Origin: SYFY01 sp041752315 | Lineage (GTDB): Bacteria; Pseudomonadota; Gammaproteobacteria; Pseudomonadales; Azotimanducaceae | DNA: 64,000 nt | Assembly (NCBI GenBank): GCA_041752315.1 | Contig: JBGSHJ010000011.1 | Coordinates: 1 to 64,000 of the forward strand | Direction of reading: 5' to 3' | In this document: piece by piece, positions 15,842 through 23,653 of the stretch | Layout: each line of letters opens with the position of its first letter | Numbering within the stretch: position 1 is the first letter of the stretch | Program-made: the position numbers and the translations under genes | The notes under the pieces: generated by a model | Told to the model about the DNA's origin: nothing | Seen by the model: the letters and a program-made list of their open reading frames with translations, nothing else | Database searches by the model: none

Positions 15842-16363
15842 ATGAACTTTCAAAAAAAGTCGATTCGCATTTTGTCCATGGCGCCAGCAGCCGCGTTGTT
15901 TCTGATGGCCACCATCGTCCACGCCGAGCCGGCACCTTCGACGACTCCGCCCTCCACGATGCCCCAGCCACACACCGCGCCAGAATCCACGGGACCCACG
16001 AGCTCCCCACAGGATTTGGACCCAACGGGATCCATGAGTTCCTCAAATGATATGGATACTACGGGGGTGACCAAACCAGGGATAAGCAAGCCTGACTCGG
16101 GCTCGTCCACGGCGATGCCACGTGACGCGCACTCATTTGACGCACTCGATTCGAACCACGACGGATTTCTGTCGAGGTTGGAGGGCGAACACGGCGGGAT
16201 GTCCGACTACAGCGACGTCGATCGAAATGGTGATGGCCAACTGGACCAGGAAGAATTTGGCGCAGGCAATGCAAGCCCGCGTACGGTAACCCCGGCCGAG
16301 CCTCTTTCGGATACAGACTCGAGCAACTCGGAATCCTCAAGCACGAACCGCACTACTCCTTGA
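15842..16363 (+). CDS. Exported EF-hand calcium-binding protein
   Basis: The 173-residue precursor has a signal peptide (MAPAAALFLMATIVHAEP) and a long Pro/Ser/Thr-rich disordered segment. Two EF-hand loops follow: FDALDSNHDGFLSRLE, then YSDVDRNGDGQLDQEEF. Both keep the D-x-[DN]-x-[DN]-G calcium-ligand spacing. The C-terminus is again Ser/Thr-rich. It is probably periplasmic or secreted. ATG at 15842 follows AAGGA and places the signal peptide at the N-terminus; an in-frame ATG at 15758 would add 28 non-signal residues. A Ca2+ exporter is encoded 10 kb upstream; no direct link is shown. Confidence 0.88.
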   Translation: MNFQKKSIRILSMAPAAALFLMATIVHAEPAPSTTPPSTMPQPHTAPESTGPTSSPQDLDPTGSMSSSNDMDTTGVTKPGISKPDSGSSTAMPRDAHSFDALDSNHDGFLSRLEGEHGGMSDYSDVDRNGDGQLDQEEFGAGNASPRTVTPAEPLSDTDSSNSESSSTNRTTP

Positions 16364-16376
16364 AATCCTGCCGGTA

Positions 16377-16410
16377 TTCGGACTTGGGAAGCTCCATTCC
16401 CATTTCCGAA
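16377..16410 (+). terminator. Hairpin after the EF-hand gene
   Basis: TTCGGA (16377-16382) pairs with TCCGAA (16405-16410), and the inner GGGAA (16386-16390) pairs with TTCCC (16397-16401). It begins 14 bases after the stop codon. No T-tract follows. Confidence 0.5.
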
Positions 16411-16466
16411 CGGAAGCCCTGCCCTTGAATTCCACCGCAGGTTTTGGCACCCCAGGACGTCTTGCG

Positions 16467-16586
16467 ATGCGATCGCCTCCAATTCGTCAGGAGAGCACAG
16501 CACTACGTCATGAATGGTTCAGTATCGAACTGCGCCCGGCGCTGCGTCCGGAACTGCGTCCGGAGCTGAAGGTGCGACTGGCTTGA
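16467..16586 (+). other. Uncertain small ORF containing three 12-bp tandem repeats
   Basis: Within the roughly 450-base gap 16364-16813, an ATG at 16467 opens 39 codons. Bases 16530-16565 are three imperfect 12-base units (CTGCGCCCGGCG, CTGCGTCCGGAA, CTGCGTCCGGAG) that translate as LRPA-LRPE-LRPE. No good ribosome-binding site is visible and I recognise no family. The repeat is real; the gene is doubtful. The rest of the gap holds only the two hairpins listed. Confidence 0.25.
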
Positions 16587-16762
16587 TGATGGGCACCGTA
16601 CACGGTCGGTCGGGTCAGAGAGACGTGCAGTGCACCTGGACAAGGTGAGAGTACCCAGCTTTGACTGAGATTGTCTTTCTGTAACGGACGAATGAACCAG
16701 CGAAGAAGCGCTGTTCAATCAACGCTTCATCTGGTGGGAGGGTGTAAGTGACTGGGATGTCC

Positions 16763-16805
16763 GGTCAAGCTGGCGCGCACGTGGTGTGCGGCCAGCGTTC
16801 TGACC
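16763..16805 (-). terminator. Long hairpin downstream of the minus-strand glycine-zipper gene
   Basis: Three nested stems: GGTCA (16763-16767) with TGACC (16801-16805), GCTGGC (16769-16774) with GCCAGC (16791-16796), and CGCAC (16776-16780) with GTGCG (16786-16790), loop GTGGT. It lies eight bases beyond the stop of the gene ending at 16814. No T-tract. It probably ends the 17783-16814 transcript. Confidence 0.55.
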
Positions 16806-16813
16806 AACGTTGC

Positions 16814-17332
16814 TCAGGCAGCGCTGGCTTCAGAGGTTGAGTTGATGTCCTGTGCACCCGCCCGCTCGTAGATCGACTTGACTACCTTGACCTGGTCACC
16901 ATTGTCCGTATGTACGGATATGAGCGCACCGCCGCCTTTGATCTTCCCGTCGTACTGCTTGGCTTCATACTCCGGAATACCCATTCCCACGAGAGCGCCA
17001 ATGACGCCACCGGTCGCGCCGCCCAAAGCAGCGCCGCCCAGAGCAGCCATGATGGGGCCTGCTGCGATGAAGGGCCCGACGCCCGGAATAGCCAGGGCGC
17101 CAATGCCCGCCAGCCATCCCAGTCCTGCCCCCAGGCCCATGCCGGCAAGACCGCCGCTCGCTGCGCCTTCGGGTACCTTGGTGTTTTGTTCGTGTGCAAA
17201 ATCACGGGTCCCCGATTTGTCAGGAAAAAGAACCGAAACTTCGTTGCTGGAAAATCCCGCGGTTCTCAGTGAGCCAACAATGGACTCTGCGTGATTGCGG
17301 TCGTTGGCGAGGCAGTAAACTGCATGTTTCAT
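16814..17332 (-). CDS. General-stress-protein-17M-like protein with glycine-zipper core
   Basis: The 172-residue protein starts with an alpha/beta segment (MKHAVYCLANDRNHAESIV, LRTAGFSSNEVSVLFPD) like the N-terminus of general stress protein 17M/YflT-type proteins. A glycine-rich hydrophobic core follows (GLAGMGLGAGLGWLAGIG, ALGGAALGGATGGVIGAL). It ends in a second alpha/beta element (GALISVHTDNGDQVKVVKSI). The layout suggests a membrane-inserting hairpin between two soluble halves. ATG at 17332 follows AAGGAAA; an upstream in-frame start at 17455 would overlap the BON gene. The two genes are 13 bases apart and form an operon. Confidence 0.8.
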   Translation of the reverse strand: MKHAVYCLANDRNHAESIVGSLRTAGFSSNEVSVLFPDKSGTRDFAHEQNTKVPEGAASGGLAGMGLGAGLGWLAGIGALAIPGVGPFIAAGPIMAALGGAALGGATGGVIGALVGMGIPEYEAKQYDGKIKGGGALISVHTDNGDQVKVVKSIYERAGAQDINSTSEASAA

Positions 17333-17345
17333 GGTGATTTCCTTA

Positions 17346-17783
17346 TTAGTTGCTGGATGCGACGTCGAGCTGATTGTCGACGCTCTGAACACCAGTGATT
17401 TGCTGTACAAGTTCTTCGACCTTGCTTTTTTCCGTTGCGCTGTTGACTGGTCCACGCAACGTCACTGCACCATTGTTGGTGACAATCTTGATGTTGTGTG
17501 CGGACGTAGACAGCGTATCTTCATCAACGATTTCCTGGCGGATCGTCGAGAGCAGCTCAACGTCTCCTTTGTCGTTTGACTGTGTCTGCGCGGTTACAGC
17601 CGCATCGTTGTCATCGCGATCGTTGATGCCAGTGTTGTCCGCATCCTCCATGGTTTTTTCCTGCATGGTGCTTTCCTGCGCGGACACTGCAGACGTCTGC
17701 CGGCCGTCGTGTGGGTCTGTTGCCCAGACGGCTGAGCAAGCCATCGCAAGCGTGAGTCCCAGTATATTTGTTGATTTTCGCAT
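17346..17783 (-). CDS. Periplasmic BON-domain protein
   Basis: The 145-residue precursor has a signal peptide (ILGLTLAMACSAVWA) and an acidic, disordered stretch. One BON domain follows at about 70-140 (LLSTIRQEIVDEDTLS, IKIVTNNGAVTLRGPVNS, VQQITGVQSVDNQLDV). BON domains in OsmY-type proteins bind phospholipid surfaces and are associated with osmotic stress. It is the first gene of a two-gene minus-strand operon with the glycine-zipper gene. A second BON protein, a lipoprotein, is at 23654-23968. Confidence 0.88.
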   Translation of the reverse strand: MRKSTNILGLTLAMACSAVWATDPHDGRQTSAVSAQESTMQEKTMEDADNTGINDRDDNDAAVTAQTQSNDKGDVELLSTIRQEIVDEDTLSTSAHNIKIVTNNGAVTLRGPVNSATEKSKVEELVQQITGVQSVDNQLDVASSN

Positions 17784-18229
17784 TCAAATTCTCCGAACGT
17801 TGTTGTTAGGTACACGTAGTGATCGAAGTGGACGGTAGTCACTAATCGGGTCCTTCTCTGTGCGGTGTCCCGCATTGACTGACCTGCAGCCTGGACCCTG
17901 AACATGGACCCTGCGCAAGGACCGATTGTCGTCCGCATGGCATTGAAGTGGTCTGTCTGGTCAGTTCGAGTGCGTTTCGGAATGTCTGACTCTTCATCGC
18001 TTTCCGAATCGTTTCTGCAGTTTGCGAGTTGACTCCAGAAGTTGCCTGGCTGGAGGTGGCCACCTTCAGGGATAGTCTTGACACCGGCACATCAATAAGC
18101 AGGCCGCACCATGAGCCGCATGATCGCAGTTGTTTATCCCTTGTGTTCGATGTCGCACAGAATGCGCGTGCTTGCCACGCCTATCTTGTTTCAAGCAAAG
18201 AACGTATTCACCACTGCGGAGTAGACAAA
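17784..18229. other. Gene-free stretch between BON and lmo0937-type genes
   Basis: These 446 bases separate divergent genes and must contain both promoters. Short open frames exist on both strands, but none shows a ribosome-binding site, recognisable domain or composition like the neighbours. I see no repeat or RNA structure I can defend. Confidence 0.5.
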
Positions 18230-18376
18230 ATGTTGGAAACCGTTGCGATCATTCTCCTGGTACTCTGGGCCCTTGGAATGGTGTCTTCGTACACTGTAGG
18301 TGGGTTGATTCATATCCTGCTTGTTGTTGCGCTGGTTGTTCTGCTGTTCCGATTCATTCGGGGTAGATCGATCTGA
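18230..18376 (+). CDS. Lmo0937-family small membrane protein
   Basis: ATG at 18230 after CGGAG encodes 48 residues with two close hydrophobic stretches (VAIILLVLWALGMVSSYTVG and IHILLVVALVVLLFRFI) and a basic end RGRSI. The spacing TVGGLIHILLVVA is characteristic of the Lmo0937 family of tiny membrane proteins. The function is unknown; they recur in stress-gene clusters. Short hypothetical and DUF883-like genes follow on the same strand. Confidence 0.8.
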   Translation: MLETVAIILLVLWALGMVSSYTVGGLIHILLVVALVVLLFRFIRGRSI

Positions 18377-18394
18377 GCACAGGACACTTTGCAA

Positions 18395-18664
18395 ATGGAC
18401 GTGCAGAGTATGCTGGAGCTTTCGCTGTTGACTGTTGGATTCGCAGCGTTGATGCGGATCCGCAGTTTGAGGCGGCGTGAAGACGTCAGCCAGGCGCACC
18501 GCGCGCTTCCGCGATTTCCGCTTCGCGAGCGGTTGATCAACGTTGGCCTTCCTTCTATCCCATTGTTCAATACCAGGGGCTCTCGAGCGAGTGCACTTCG
18601 GTTACTGGAGAAAAAAGGGTCAATGTTCGAAGGCGCACCGAACAGGGCGGACGATGCTGCATAA
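18395..18664 (+). CDS. Hypothetical small basic protein
   Basis: ATG at 18395 opens 89 codons. The N-terminus has a moderately hydrophobic stretch (MLELSLLTVGFAALMRI) followed by basic and Arg-rich sequence (RSLRRREDVS, RFPLRERLINV). I recognise no family. It fits between two real genes in the same direction, which favours it slightly, but the ribosome-binding site is poor and it could be non-coding. Confidence 0.4.
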   Translation: MDVQSMLELSLLTVGFAALMRIRSLRRREDVSQAHRALPRFPLRERLINVGLPSIPLFNTRGSRASALRLLEKKGSMFEGAPNRADDAA

Positions 18665-18745
18665 GATGCGTGGTACAGGCAGACCCTGAAACGTGTTCGG
18701 CGAATTCAGGCGTCTTGCAAGCAACAAACAATCAAGGAACTGATC

Positions 18746-19099
18746 ATGACCAATATTGAATCGTTGATACCTGCATCCGGGTCTACGCTGGAGAATGTCA
18801 AGAGTGGAATAGAGCGTACTGCCGTCGGTGCTCACGGCGCCGTCCGGAATGCAACCGATGCTGCCCATCCTGCCGTGGATCATCTGGCCGCCAACTCCCA
18901 CATTGCCATCGACAAGGCGTCAGACATTGCCACAAACGCCGCGGATGCTGTGCGCGCAAAGAGCGAGGAACTGAAAAACGCTCAGGCAAGGATGACCGAA
19001 ACGGCCAGCAAATATGTTCGTGAACATCCGCTGATGGTTTTGGGTGTAGCCGTCGCCGTCGGGTTCACCGCCAGTCGATATCTGTCTCGAGCAAAGTGA
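18746..19099 (+). CDS. DUF883/YqjD-like membrane-anchored protein, second paralogue
   Basis: The 117-residue protein is a long amphipathic helix region (VKSGIERTAVGAHGAV, HIAIDKASDIATNAADAV, EELKNAQARMTETASKYV) ending in REHPL and a single membrane helix (MVLGVAVAVGFTASRYL). This is the YqjD/ElaB layout. AAGGA precedes the ATG. The following genes encode a YqjE-like and a third small protein, matching the yqjD-yqjE-yqjK arrangement of Escherichia coli. In E. coli YqjD binds ribosomes at the membrane in stationary phase; I infer a similar stress role. It is clearly related to the protein at 2584-2976. Confidence 0.85.
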   Translation: MTNIESLIPASGSTLENVKSGIERTAVGAHGAVRNATDAAHPAVDHLAANSHIAIDKASDIATNAADAVRAKSEELKNAQARMTETASKYVREHPLMVLGVAVAVGFTASRYLSRAK

Positions 19100-19129
19100 C
19101 CCCCCGCATCAACCGGAGCGTTTGTCGCG

Positions 19130-19567
19130 ATGGCGATATCGACAGAACCGGTGATGCCTGAAGGAAAACCCGCTGAGGCGACCAATGGTCACTCCGCGGG
19201 GTTTGCTACAGAAGCAAAGGTGCTCACCGACGCCATTCGAATGGCGGTTGGTGAAATTCTCAACCTGATCAGCCTGGAAACACGTCTCGCAATCCGTAGT
19301 CTACTGGTTGTGATGATTGCTTTACTGGGGATCTGCGTATTGCTGGCCACTGCGTGGGTTGGCAGCATGGTGGTGCTGACCCTGCTCTTGATGCAGTTTG
19401 GACTACCGCCGATCGTGGCGGTCGCAACTCTGGTTTCGCTCAATCTGCTGATGTTGCCCATCATAAGGGGCCTCATCCGACGTCGTATGGTGAGCGTGCG
19501 TTACCCCGTGACCCGGGCCACGTTGACCAGCGCACTGAGTCAGTTGCGTGGCAGGGCTCTGCCGTGA
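19130..19567 (+). CDS. YqjE-like phage-holin-family membrane protein
   Basis: The 145-residue protein has an amphipathic N-terminal part (LTDAIRMAVGEILNLISLET), two membrane helices (LVVMIALLGICVLLATAW and MVVLTLLLMQF-VAVATLVSL) and a basic C-terminus. This is the usual pattern of the YqjE/phage-holin family. It follows the DUF883 gene by 30 bases and its stop overlaps the GTG of the next gene, so the three are probably one operon. Confidence 0.85.
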   Translation: MAISTEPVMPEGKPAEATNGHSAGFATEAKVLTDAIRMAVGEILNLISLETRLAIRSLLVVMIALLGICVLLATAWVGSMVVLTLLLMQFGLPPIVAVATLVSLNLLMLPIIRGLIRRRMVSVRYPVTRATLTSALSQLRGRALP

Positions 19568-19914
19568 ACAACCAGGTGGTTTATACCAGCAGCAAAAGCC
19601 TGGAGCAGGCCGTGAAGGAGTCTGCACACAGGTTGCTGCGAAAATGTCATCGGGCTTCCAGCGTTGCGGTTGCCGTCAAGGAAGATACGCGCCTCCTCCT
19701 GACCAGTAAATCGGCTTTCCTGTTCGCATTCCTGTTTGGCATTTTCATCGAACGTGGACTGCGCGCTGGGAACAGTCATGCAAGCATTCCGGCCACTATT
19801 GGTCGTAGCGCGTTGACAGTACAAGCACTCGCCAGTTTGTGGGGAGACATTCGAAAAGCGAGTGCAGGTCGCAGAAGAGAAGCGGCAACGGAAAGCGGCG
19901 ACCCATCCGTTTGA
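19564..19914 (+). CDS. Small membrane-associated protein in YqjK position
   Basis: The start GTG at 19564 overlaps the stop of the YqjE-like gene in a GTGA. The 116-residue product has a basic amphipathic N-terminus (SLEQAVKESAHRLLRKCH), one hydrophobic segment (SAFLFAFLFGIFIE) and a basic tail. I do not recognise a named domain; position suggests the third member of a yqjD-yqjE-yqjK-like set. The frame is open further upstream, but that part overlaps the YqjE-like gene. Confidence 0.7.
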   Translation: MNNQVVYTSSKSLEQAVKESAHRLLRKCHRASSVAVAVKEDTRLLLTSKSAFLFAFLFGIFIERGLRAGNSHASIPATIGRSALTVQALASLWGDIRKASAGRRREAATESGDPSV

Positions 19915-20017
19915 TTGCGCACAGATCAATCAGGACAAAGGGTCCATTGTTCAATGAGCCCAGACGCATGCAGTGAGCTGGATCCTGAAATAACCGCATC
20001 GGCTTCAAGGATAACAA

Positions 20018-20563
20018 ATGAACATTCCAAAGTTGCTGGCCACGATTTCTCTGGCGATTCTCGGCATCTCCGTCGCAGTCGTTCTTCAGGCAGCACCACG
20101 TGGTGAACTCGATCAAAGGGTGACAAGCGCGTTAGCGAACTTTGATGCCATGCATGCCTCCAACAGCAAATTCGCGGCCGAGGCCGCGGGAGTTCTGGTC
20201 TTTCCTGAAATTACCAAAGCTGGCGCCGGGGTCGCAGGCGAATACGGTGAAGGTGCGCTGCAGGTTGATGGCAAGACTGTCGATTACTACTCCATCACAT
20301 CCGGTTCAGTCGGCTTGACGCTTGGAGTCGCCAAACACAGCGAAGTCATCCTGTTCATGACCAGGGAGTCTCTCGATCGATTTGTTGCGAGCGAAGGTTG
20401 GTCAATCGGTGCGGATGCAGAGGTCATGATCGTCAAGACTGGCGGACACGAAGAGTACAACAGCATGGTCGACAAGAAGCCGGTACTCGCCTTCCTTTTT
20501 GCGGAAGAAGGGCTGATCGGGGATCTGTCCCTCGTCGGCACGAAGATCTCGAAACTGAAGTAA
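20018..20563 (+). CDS. SYLF/Ysc84-domain lipid-binding protein
   Basis: The 181-residue precursor has a signal peptide (LATISLAILGISVAVVLQA). The SYLF domain covers nearly the rest: AAGVLVFPEITKAGAGVAGE, YGEGALQVDGKTVDYY, SGSVGLTLGVAKHSEVILFM, DAEVMIVKTGG, VLAFLFAEEGLIGDLSL. SYLF domains bind phosphoinositides in eukaryotes and are exported proteins of uncertain role in bacteria. A cardiolipin-synthase-like gene follows on the same strand within 26 bases, so a joint role in membrane lipids is plausible. Confidence 0.9.
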   Translation: MNIPKLLATISLAILGISVAVVLQAAPRGELDQRVTSALANFDAMHASNSKFAAEAAGVLVFPEITKAGAGVAGEYGEGALQVDGKTVDYYSITSGSVGLTLGVAKHSEVILFMTRESLDRFVASEGWSIGADAEVMIVKTGGHEEYNSMVDKKPVLAFLFAEEGLIGDLSLVGTKISKLK

Positions 20564-20588
20564 CCCTGGATCAGTTCGCGTCGGCGGA

Positions 20589-22031
20589 TTGATCGGGAGA
20601 GCAGGTCGGATAGCGTTGTTGACTCGACTACAGCATGCGGCGGATCGGCGATCGACGCTGAGGCGGTCGGCCTTATTGTCTGGATGGATGTTGCTGCCAT
20701 TGCTGATTTCCTGTGCAGGCCTTCCCAGGATGGATGAAAACCCGGTGTCGACTACCGTGAACAAGGTTCGGATCAAGGACTCTCACGTCCCTCCCACTTC
20801 GAATGGCAGTGCTTCGGCTCATGCGAAGGAGCAAGGCTACCCAACGGCATCCTTTGAGCGTCATCTGGCTCGTGAGTCGGCGATCGCCGGCAGTCCGCTG
20901 ACTTCAGGGAACAGTGTTCGATTGTTGAAGGACGGGCCAGTCACCTATGCAGCGATGTTGGCCGCGATCGATGCTGCCAGGGACCACATCAACCTGGAAA
21001 CCTTCATCCTGGATGACGATGTCGTTGGCCGCCGCTTTGCGGACGCACTGATCCGCCGGCAACAGCAGGGCGTGCAGGTCAATCTGATCTACGACAGCGT
21101 GGGCGCAATCAACACCCCCCGGGAGTTTTTCCAGCGATTGCAGGAGAACGGTATTCGTGTCCTGGAGTTCAATCCGGTCAACCCTGTGTTTGTCCGGTCC
21201 CAGTGGAACATCAATCAACGCGACCATCGAAAGCTCCTGATTGTCGATGGTCGGATCGCATTCCTGGGTGGAATCAACATCAGCAGTGTTCACTCGGGTG
21301 GCTCGGGCCGGCGCGACACACGTTCATCGTCGCCTGGTGCGGAAGTCTGGCGGGACACACATCTTGAATTGCAGGGGCCGGTGGTCGAAGAACTGCAAAA
21401 GGCATTCCTGGAAACCTGGCGCGAACAGCAAGGGGAACCTCTGCTTGAGAGCAGCTATTTTCCGGGGAGCGAACTTGCAGGCAGGCAGGTGGTACGTACG
21501 ATCAGCAGTTCTCCGGAAGCAACCGCAAGCGCGATGTATGCCACTCTTCTGTCTGCCATCAACAGTGCAGAGGCGACCGTGCACCTGACGAATGCCTATT
21601 TTGTTCCCGATCCGCAATTGTTGGAGGCCCTCAAGGCGGCCGTTCGAAGAGGTGTGGCGGTTCGGCTGATCCTTCCTGGAAAGAGCGATTCCCGGCTGGT
21701 GTTTCACGCGGGCCGGAGCTTTTACAGACAGTTGCTGCGGGCGGGCGTGGAGATCTACGAACGGCAGGATGTGATTCTGCATGCCAAGACGGCACTGGTG
21801 GATGGTGTGTGGGCGACGATCGGGTCAACCAACCTGGACTGGCGCAGTTTTTTGCACAATCACGAACTGGACGCAGTGGTCCTGGGCCCGGAATTCGGGG
21901 CGCAGGTCCAGGCCATGTTCGATCTCGATCTCGCAGGTTCAAGGCAGATCCTGACAAGAGAGTGGCAACGCCGAGCATGGCACCTGCGTTTGCAGGAGTC
22001 GTTTGCCCGCCTCTGGGAGTACTGGTTGTGA
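20589..22031 (+). CDS. Cardiolipin-synthase-like phospholipase D lipoprotein
   Basis: The protein has two HKD motifs: HRKLLIVD within RDHRKLLIVDGRIAFLGG, and HAKTALVD within ILHAKTALVDGVWATIGSTN. Two such motifs form one active site for phosphatidyl transfer, as in cardiolipin synthases. An N-terminal hydrophobic stretch ends LLISC, so it is a predicted lipoprotein, unlike the multi-helix ClsA. The start is uncertain: TTG at 20589 gives 480 residues, and later TTG codons before the signal are possible. It follows the SYLF gene closely. The substrate (phosphatidylglycerol pairs or another phospholipid) is inferred from the family. Confidence 0.92.
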   Translation: MIGRAGRIALLTRLQHAADRRSTLRRSALLSGWMLLPLLISCAGLPRMDENPVSTTVNKVRIKDSHVPPTSNGSASAHAKEQGYPTASFERHLARESAIAGSPLTSGNSVRLLKDGPVTYAAMLAAIDAARDHINLETFILDDDVVGRRFADALIRRQQQGVQVNLIYDSVGAINTPREFFQRLQENGIRVLEFNPVNPVFVRSQWNINQRDHRKLLIVDGRIAFLGGINISSVHSGGSGRRDTRSSSPGAEVWRDTHLELQGPVVEELQKAFLETWREQQGEPLLESSYFPGSELAGRQVVRTISSSPEATASAMYATLLSAINSAEATVHLTNAYFVPDPQLLEALKAAVRRGVAVRLILPGKSDSRLVFHAGRSFYRQLLRAGVEIYERQDVILHAKTALVDGVWATIGSTNLDWRSFLHNHELDAVVLGPEFGAQVQAMFDLDLAGSRQILTREWQRRAWHLRLQESFARLWEYWL

Positions 22032-22041
22032 TACTTGCAGT

Positions 22042-22058
22042 CACGGTTGTACACCGTG
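22042..22058. terminator. Hairpin between convergent cls-like and AI-2E genes
   Basis: CACGGT (22042-22047) pairs with ACCGTG (22053-22058) around TGTAC, followed by TTT on the plus strand. It begins 11 bases after the cls-like stop and 16 bases from the permease stop, so it could serve both. Confidence 0.45.
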
Positions 22059-22073
22059 TTTGCCGAACGGTAG

Positions 22074-23165
22074 CTATTTCACTCCGGTCAGGTCCACCTG
22101 ATCCTGATGGGTCACCACGTAGATGTGCCACACGGCAATGAACATGGCCGCAATGGCCGGTCCGACGACAAAGCCATTGATGCCCAGGACTGACATACCT
22201 CCAATCGTCGAGATCATGACCACGTAATCGGGCATTCGAGTGTCCTTGCCCACCAGGATGGGTCGCAAAAGATTATCGATCAACCCGATTGCGAATATTC
22301 CCCAACCGAACAGCGCAAGCCCTCTCCAGGTTTCTCCGCTCATGAGGAAAAAAACTGCCACCGGCAACCACACCAGCGCAGCACCGATGGCGGGCAACAG
22401 AGACAGGAATGCCATCAACAGTCCCCACAGCAAGGCAGCGTTTACTCCCAGCGCCCAGAATGCAATTCCACCCAGGGCACCCTGAATGCTGGCGACCAGC
22501 AGATTGCCTCTGACTGTCGCCCGGATCACGGTTGCAAACTTGTTGAGGAGCGCTTGTTTGTGTTTTGGTGCCAGTGGTATTGCGTGTCGAATATCGCCCA
22601 TGAGGCTTTCGCCATCGCGAATCAGGAAAAAGGCAATGTACATCGTGATGAACAGTTGCAGGACAAACGCGAAGGTGTTCTGACCGATGTTGAACGCCTG
22701 CGTGGCGATGGTCCTGCTGGCCTGTGACAACAGGTCCGTGGTTTCGAGTTTCAGGTCTTCAAAATCGTCAAAGCCCGATCGATCCAGGAGATTCATGACC
22801 CAGGCGGGCAGTTGGTCGAAGAGCTGTTCGAGATAGACAGTCGGTTGCCACACCCCGTCTTTCATTTGCTGATAGACCAGTATGGCCTCGCGTGCCAGTG
22901 CTGCACTCAGTATGGAAAACGGGATGATGGCAATCACGAGCACAAAGAGCAGTGTCAAGACGGCTGCCGGTGTTCTGCGGAATCCCACGTGCGGCAGCAA
23001 CCATCTGTTTACGGGTGCAAAGAGCAGGGCAATGATCGCGCCCCACAGAATGGTTCCGTAGAACGGCAGCAGAATCCACGCCAGCGCCACCGACACGGCG
23101 ACCAGCAGATAGGGCAGCGCGTTGTTTTCGGAGGGACCTGGCGCAGGCAGGTGATCGGAACTCAA
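22074..23165 (-). CDS. AI-2E family permease (PerM/YdiK type)
   Basis: The 363-residue protein has about eight membrane helices, with the family features: an N-terminal helix pair (LPYLLVAVSVALAWILLPF, ILWGAIIALLFAPV), a soluble central part (YLEQLFDQLPAWVMNLLD) and C-terminal helices with LSLLPAIGAALVWLPVA, IDNLLRPILVG and VLGINGFVVGPAIAAMF. Members have been linked to autoinducer-2 export or Na+/H+ exchange; which applies here is unknown. The start is a TTG at 23165 with no clear ribosome-binding site, and no ATG is available upstream before an in-frame stop. Confidence 0.92.
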   Translation of the reverse strand: MSSDHLPAPGPSENNALPYLLVAVSVALAWILLPFYGTILWGAIIALLFAPVNRWLLPHVGFRRTPAAVLTLLFVLVIAIIPFSILSAALAREAILVYQQMKDGVWQPTVYLEQLFDQLPAWVMNLLDRSGFDDFEDLKLETTDLLSQASRTIATQAFNIGQNTFAFVLQLFITMYIAFFLIRDGESLMGDIRHAIPLAPKHKQALLNKFATVIRATVRGNLLVASIQGALGGIAFWALGVNAALLWGLLMAFLSLLPAIGAALVWLPVAVFFLMSGETWRGLALFGWGIFAIGLIDNLLRPILVGKDTRMPDYVVMISTIGGMSVLGINGFVVGPAIAAMFIAVWHIYVVTHQDQVDLTGVK

Positions 23166-23319
23166 GAGTGCAGCACAGTTGGCTGGTCCCGTCTGCCGGG
23201 TTCGCGGCCCGGTTTTCTGTTTTGATCAACGAGCATGGTCGCAAACAGCGAACCGCAGAAAAAAGGCTGCGCGTCGCAACGAGTCCCTGCGGCCCCGTTC
23301 GACGCATCAGACCACGTTG

Positions 23320-23541
23320 TCAGTGTTTGGTAAACCAGGTCTCGTCTGCATCCTTTTGCCACTTGTCCATCTGCCTCTCGGCTTCGTCCTTGGCAATACC
23401 ATATCGTTCCTGGATGACCCCCGCCAGCTGATCGCGCTTGCCCGCGACCACGTCAAGGTCGTCATCGGTCAGCTTGCCCCATTGGGCTTTGGCTCTGCCT
23501 GTAACCTGTTTCCAGTTGCCTTCGATTCGATCCCAGTTCAT
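23320..23541 (-). CDS. CsbD-family stress protein, second copy
   Basis: The 73-residue protein matches proteobacterial CsbD closely: NWDRIEGNWKQVTGRAKAQW, GKLTDDDLDVVAGKRDQLAG, IQERYGIAKDEAERQMDKW. It differs in sub-type from the lysine-rich copy at 14387. Such proteins are abundant under stress, with no defined activity. It lies between a BON lipoprotein gene and the AI-2E permease gene, all on the minus strand, but the gaps are over 100 bases, so each may have its own promoter. Confidence 0.93.
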   Translation of the reverse strand: MNWDRIEGNWKQVTGRAKAQWGKLTDDDLDVVAGKRDQLAGVIQERYGIAKDEAERQMDKWQKDADETWFTKH

Positions 23542-23653
23542 GTTGAATTTCCTGTCAGGTAAAAATACGAGATCTTCTGTTGGGAGTTCAGGGTCCTACT
23601 GGCGCTGGAAAATCGGCGACCAGCACCGGTCGGAATGCCACCAGACGCTTTAT

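Noticed and set aside
16503..16718. A 71-codon minus-strand frame in the 16.4-16.8 kb gap
   Set aside because: No ribosome-binding site or recognisable domain, Ser/Arg-rich composition typical of a shadow frame.
23196..23216. Plus-strand terminator-like hairpin CCGGG...CCCGG followed by TTTT
   Set aside because: No plus-strand gene ends nearby; the flanking genes run on the minus strand, where no T-tract follows. Probably chance.
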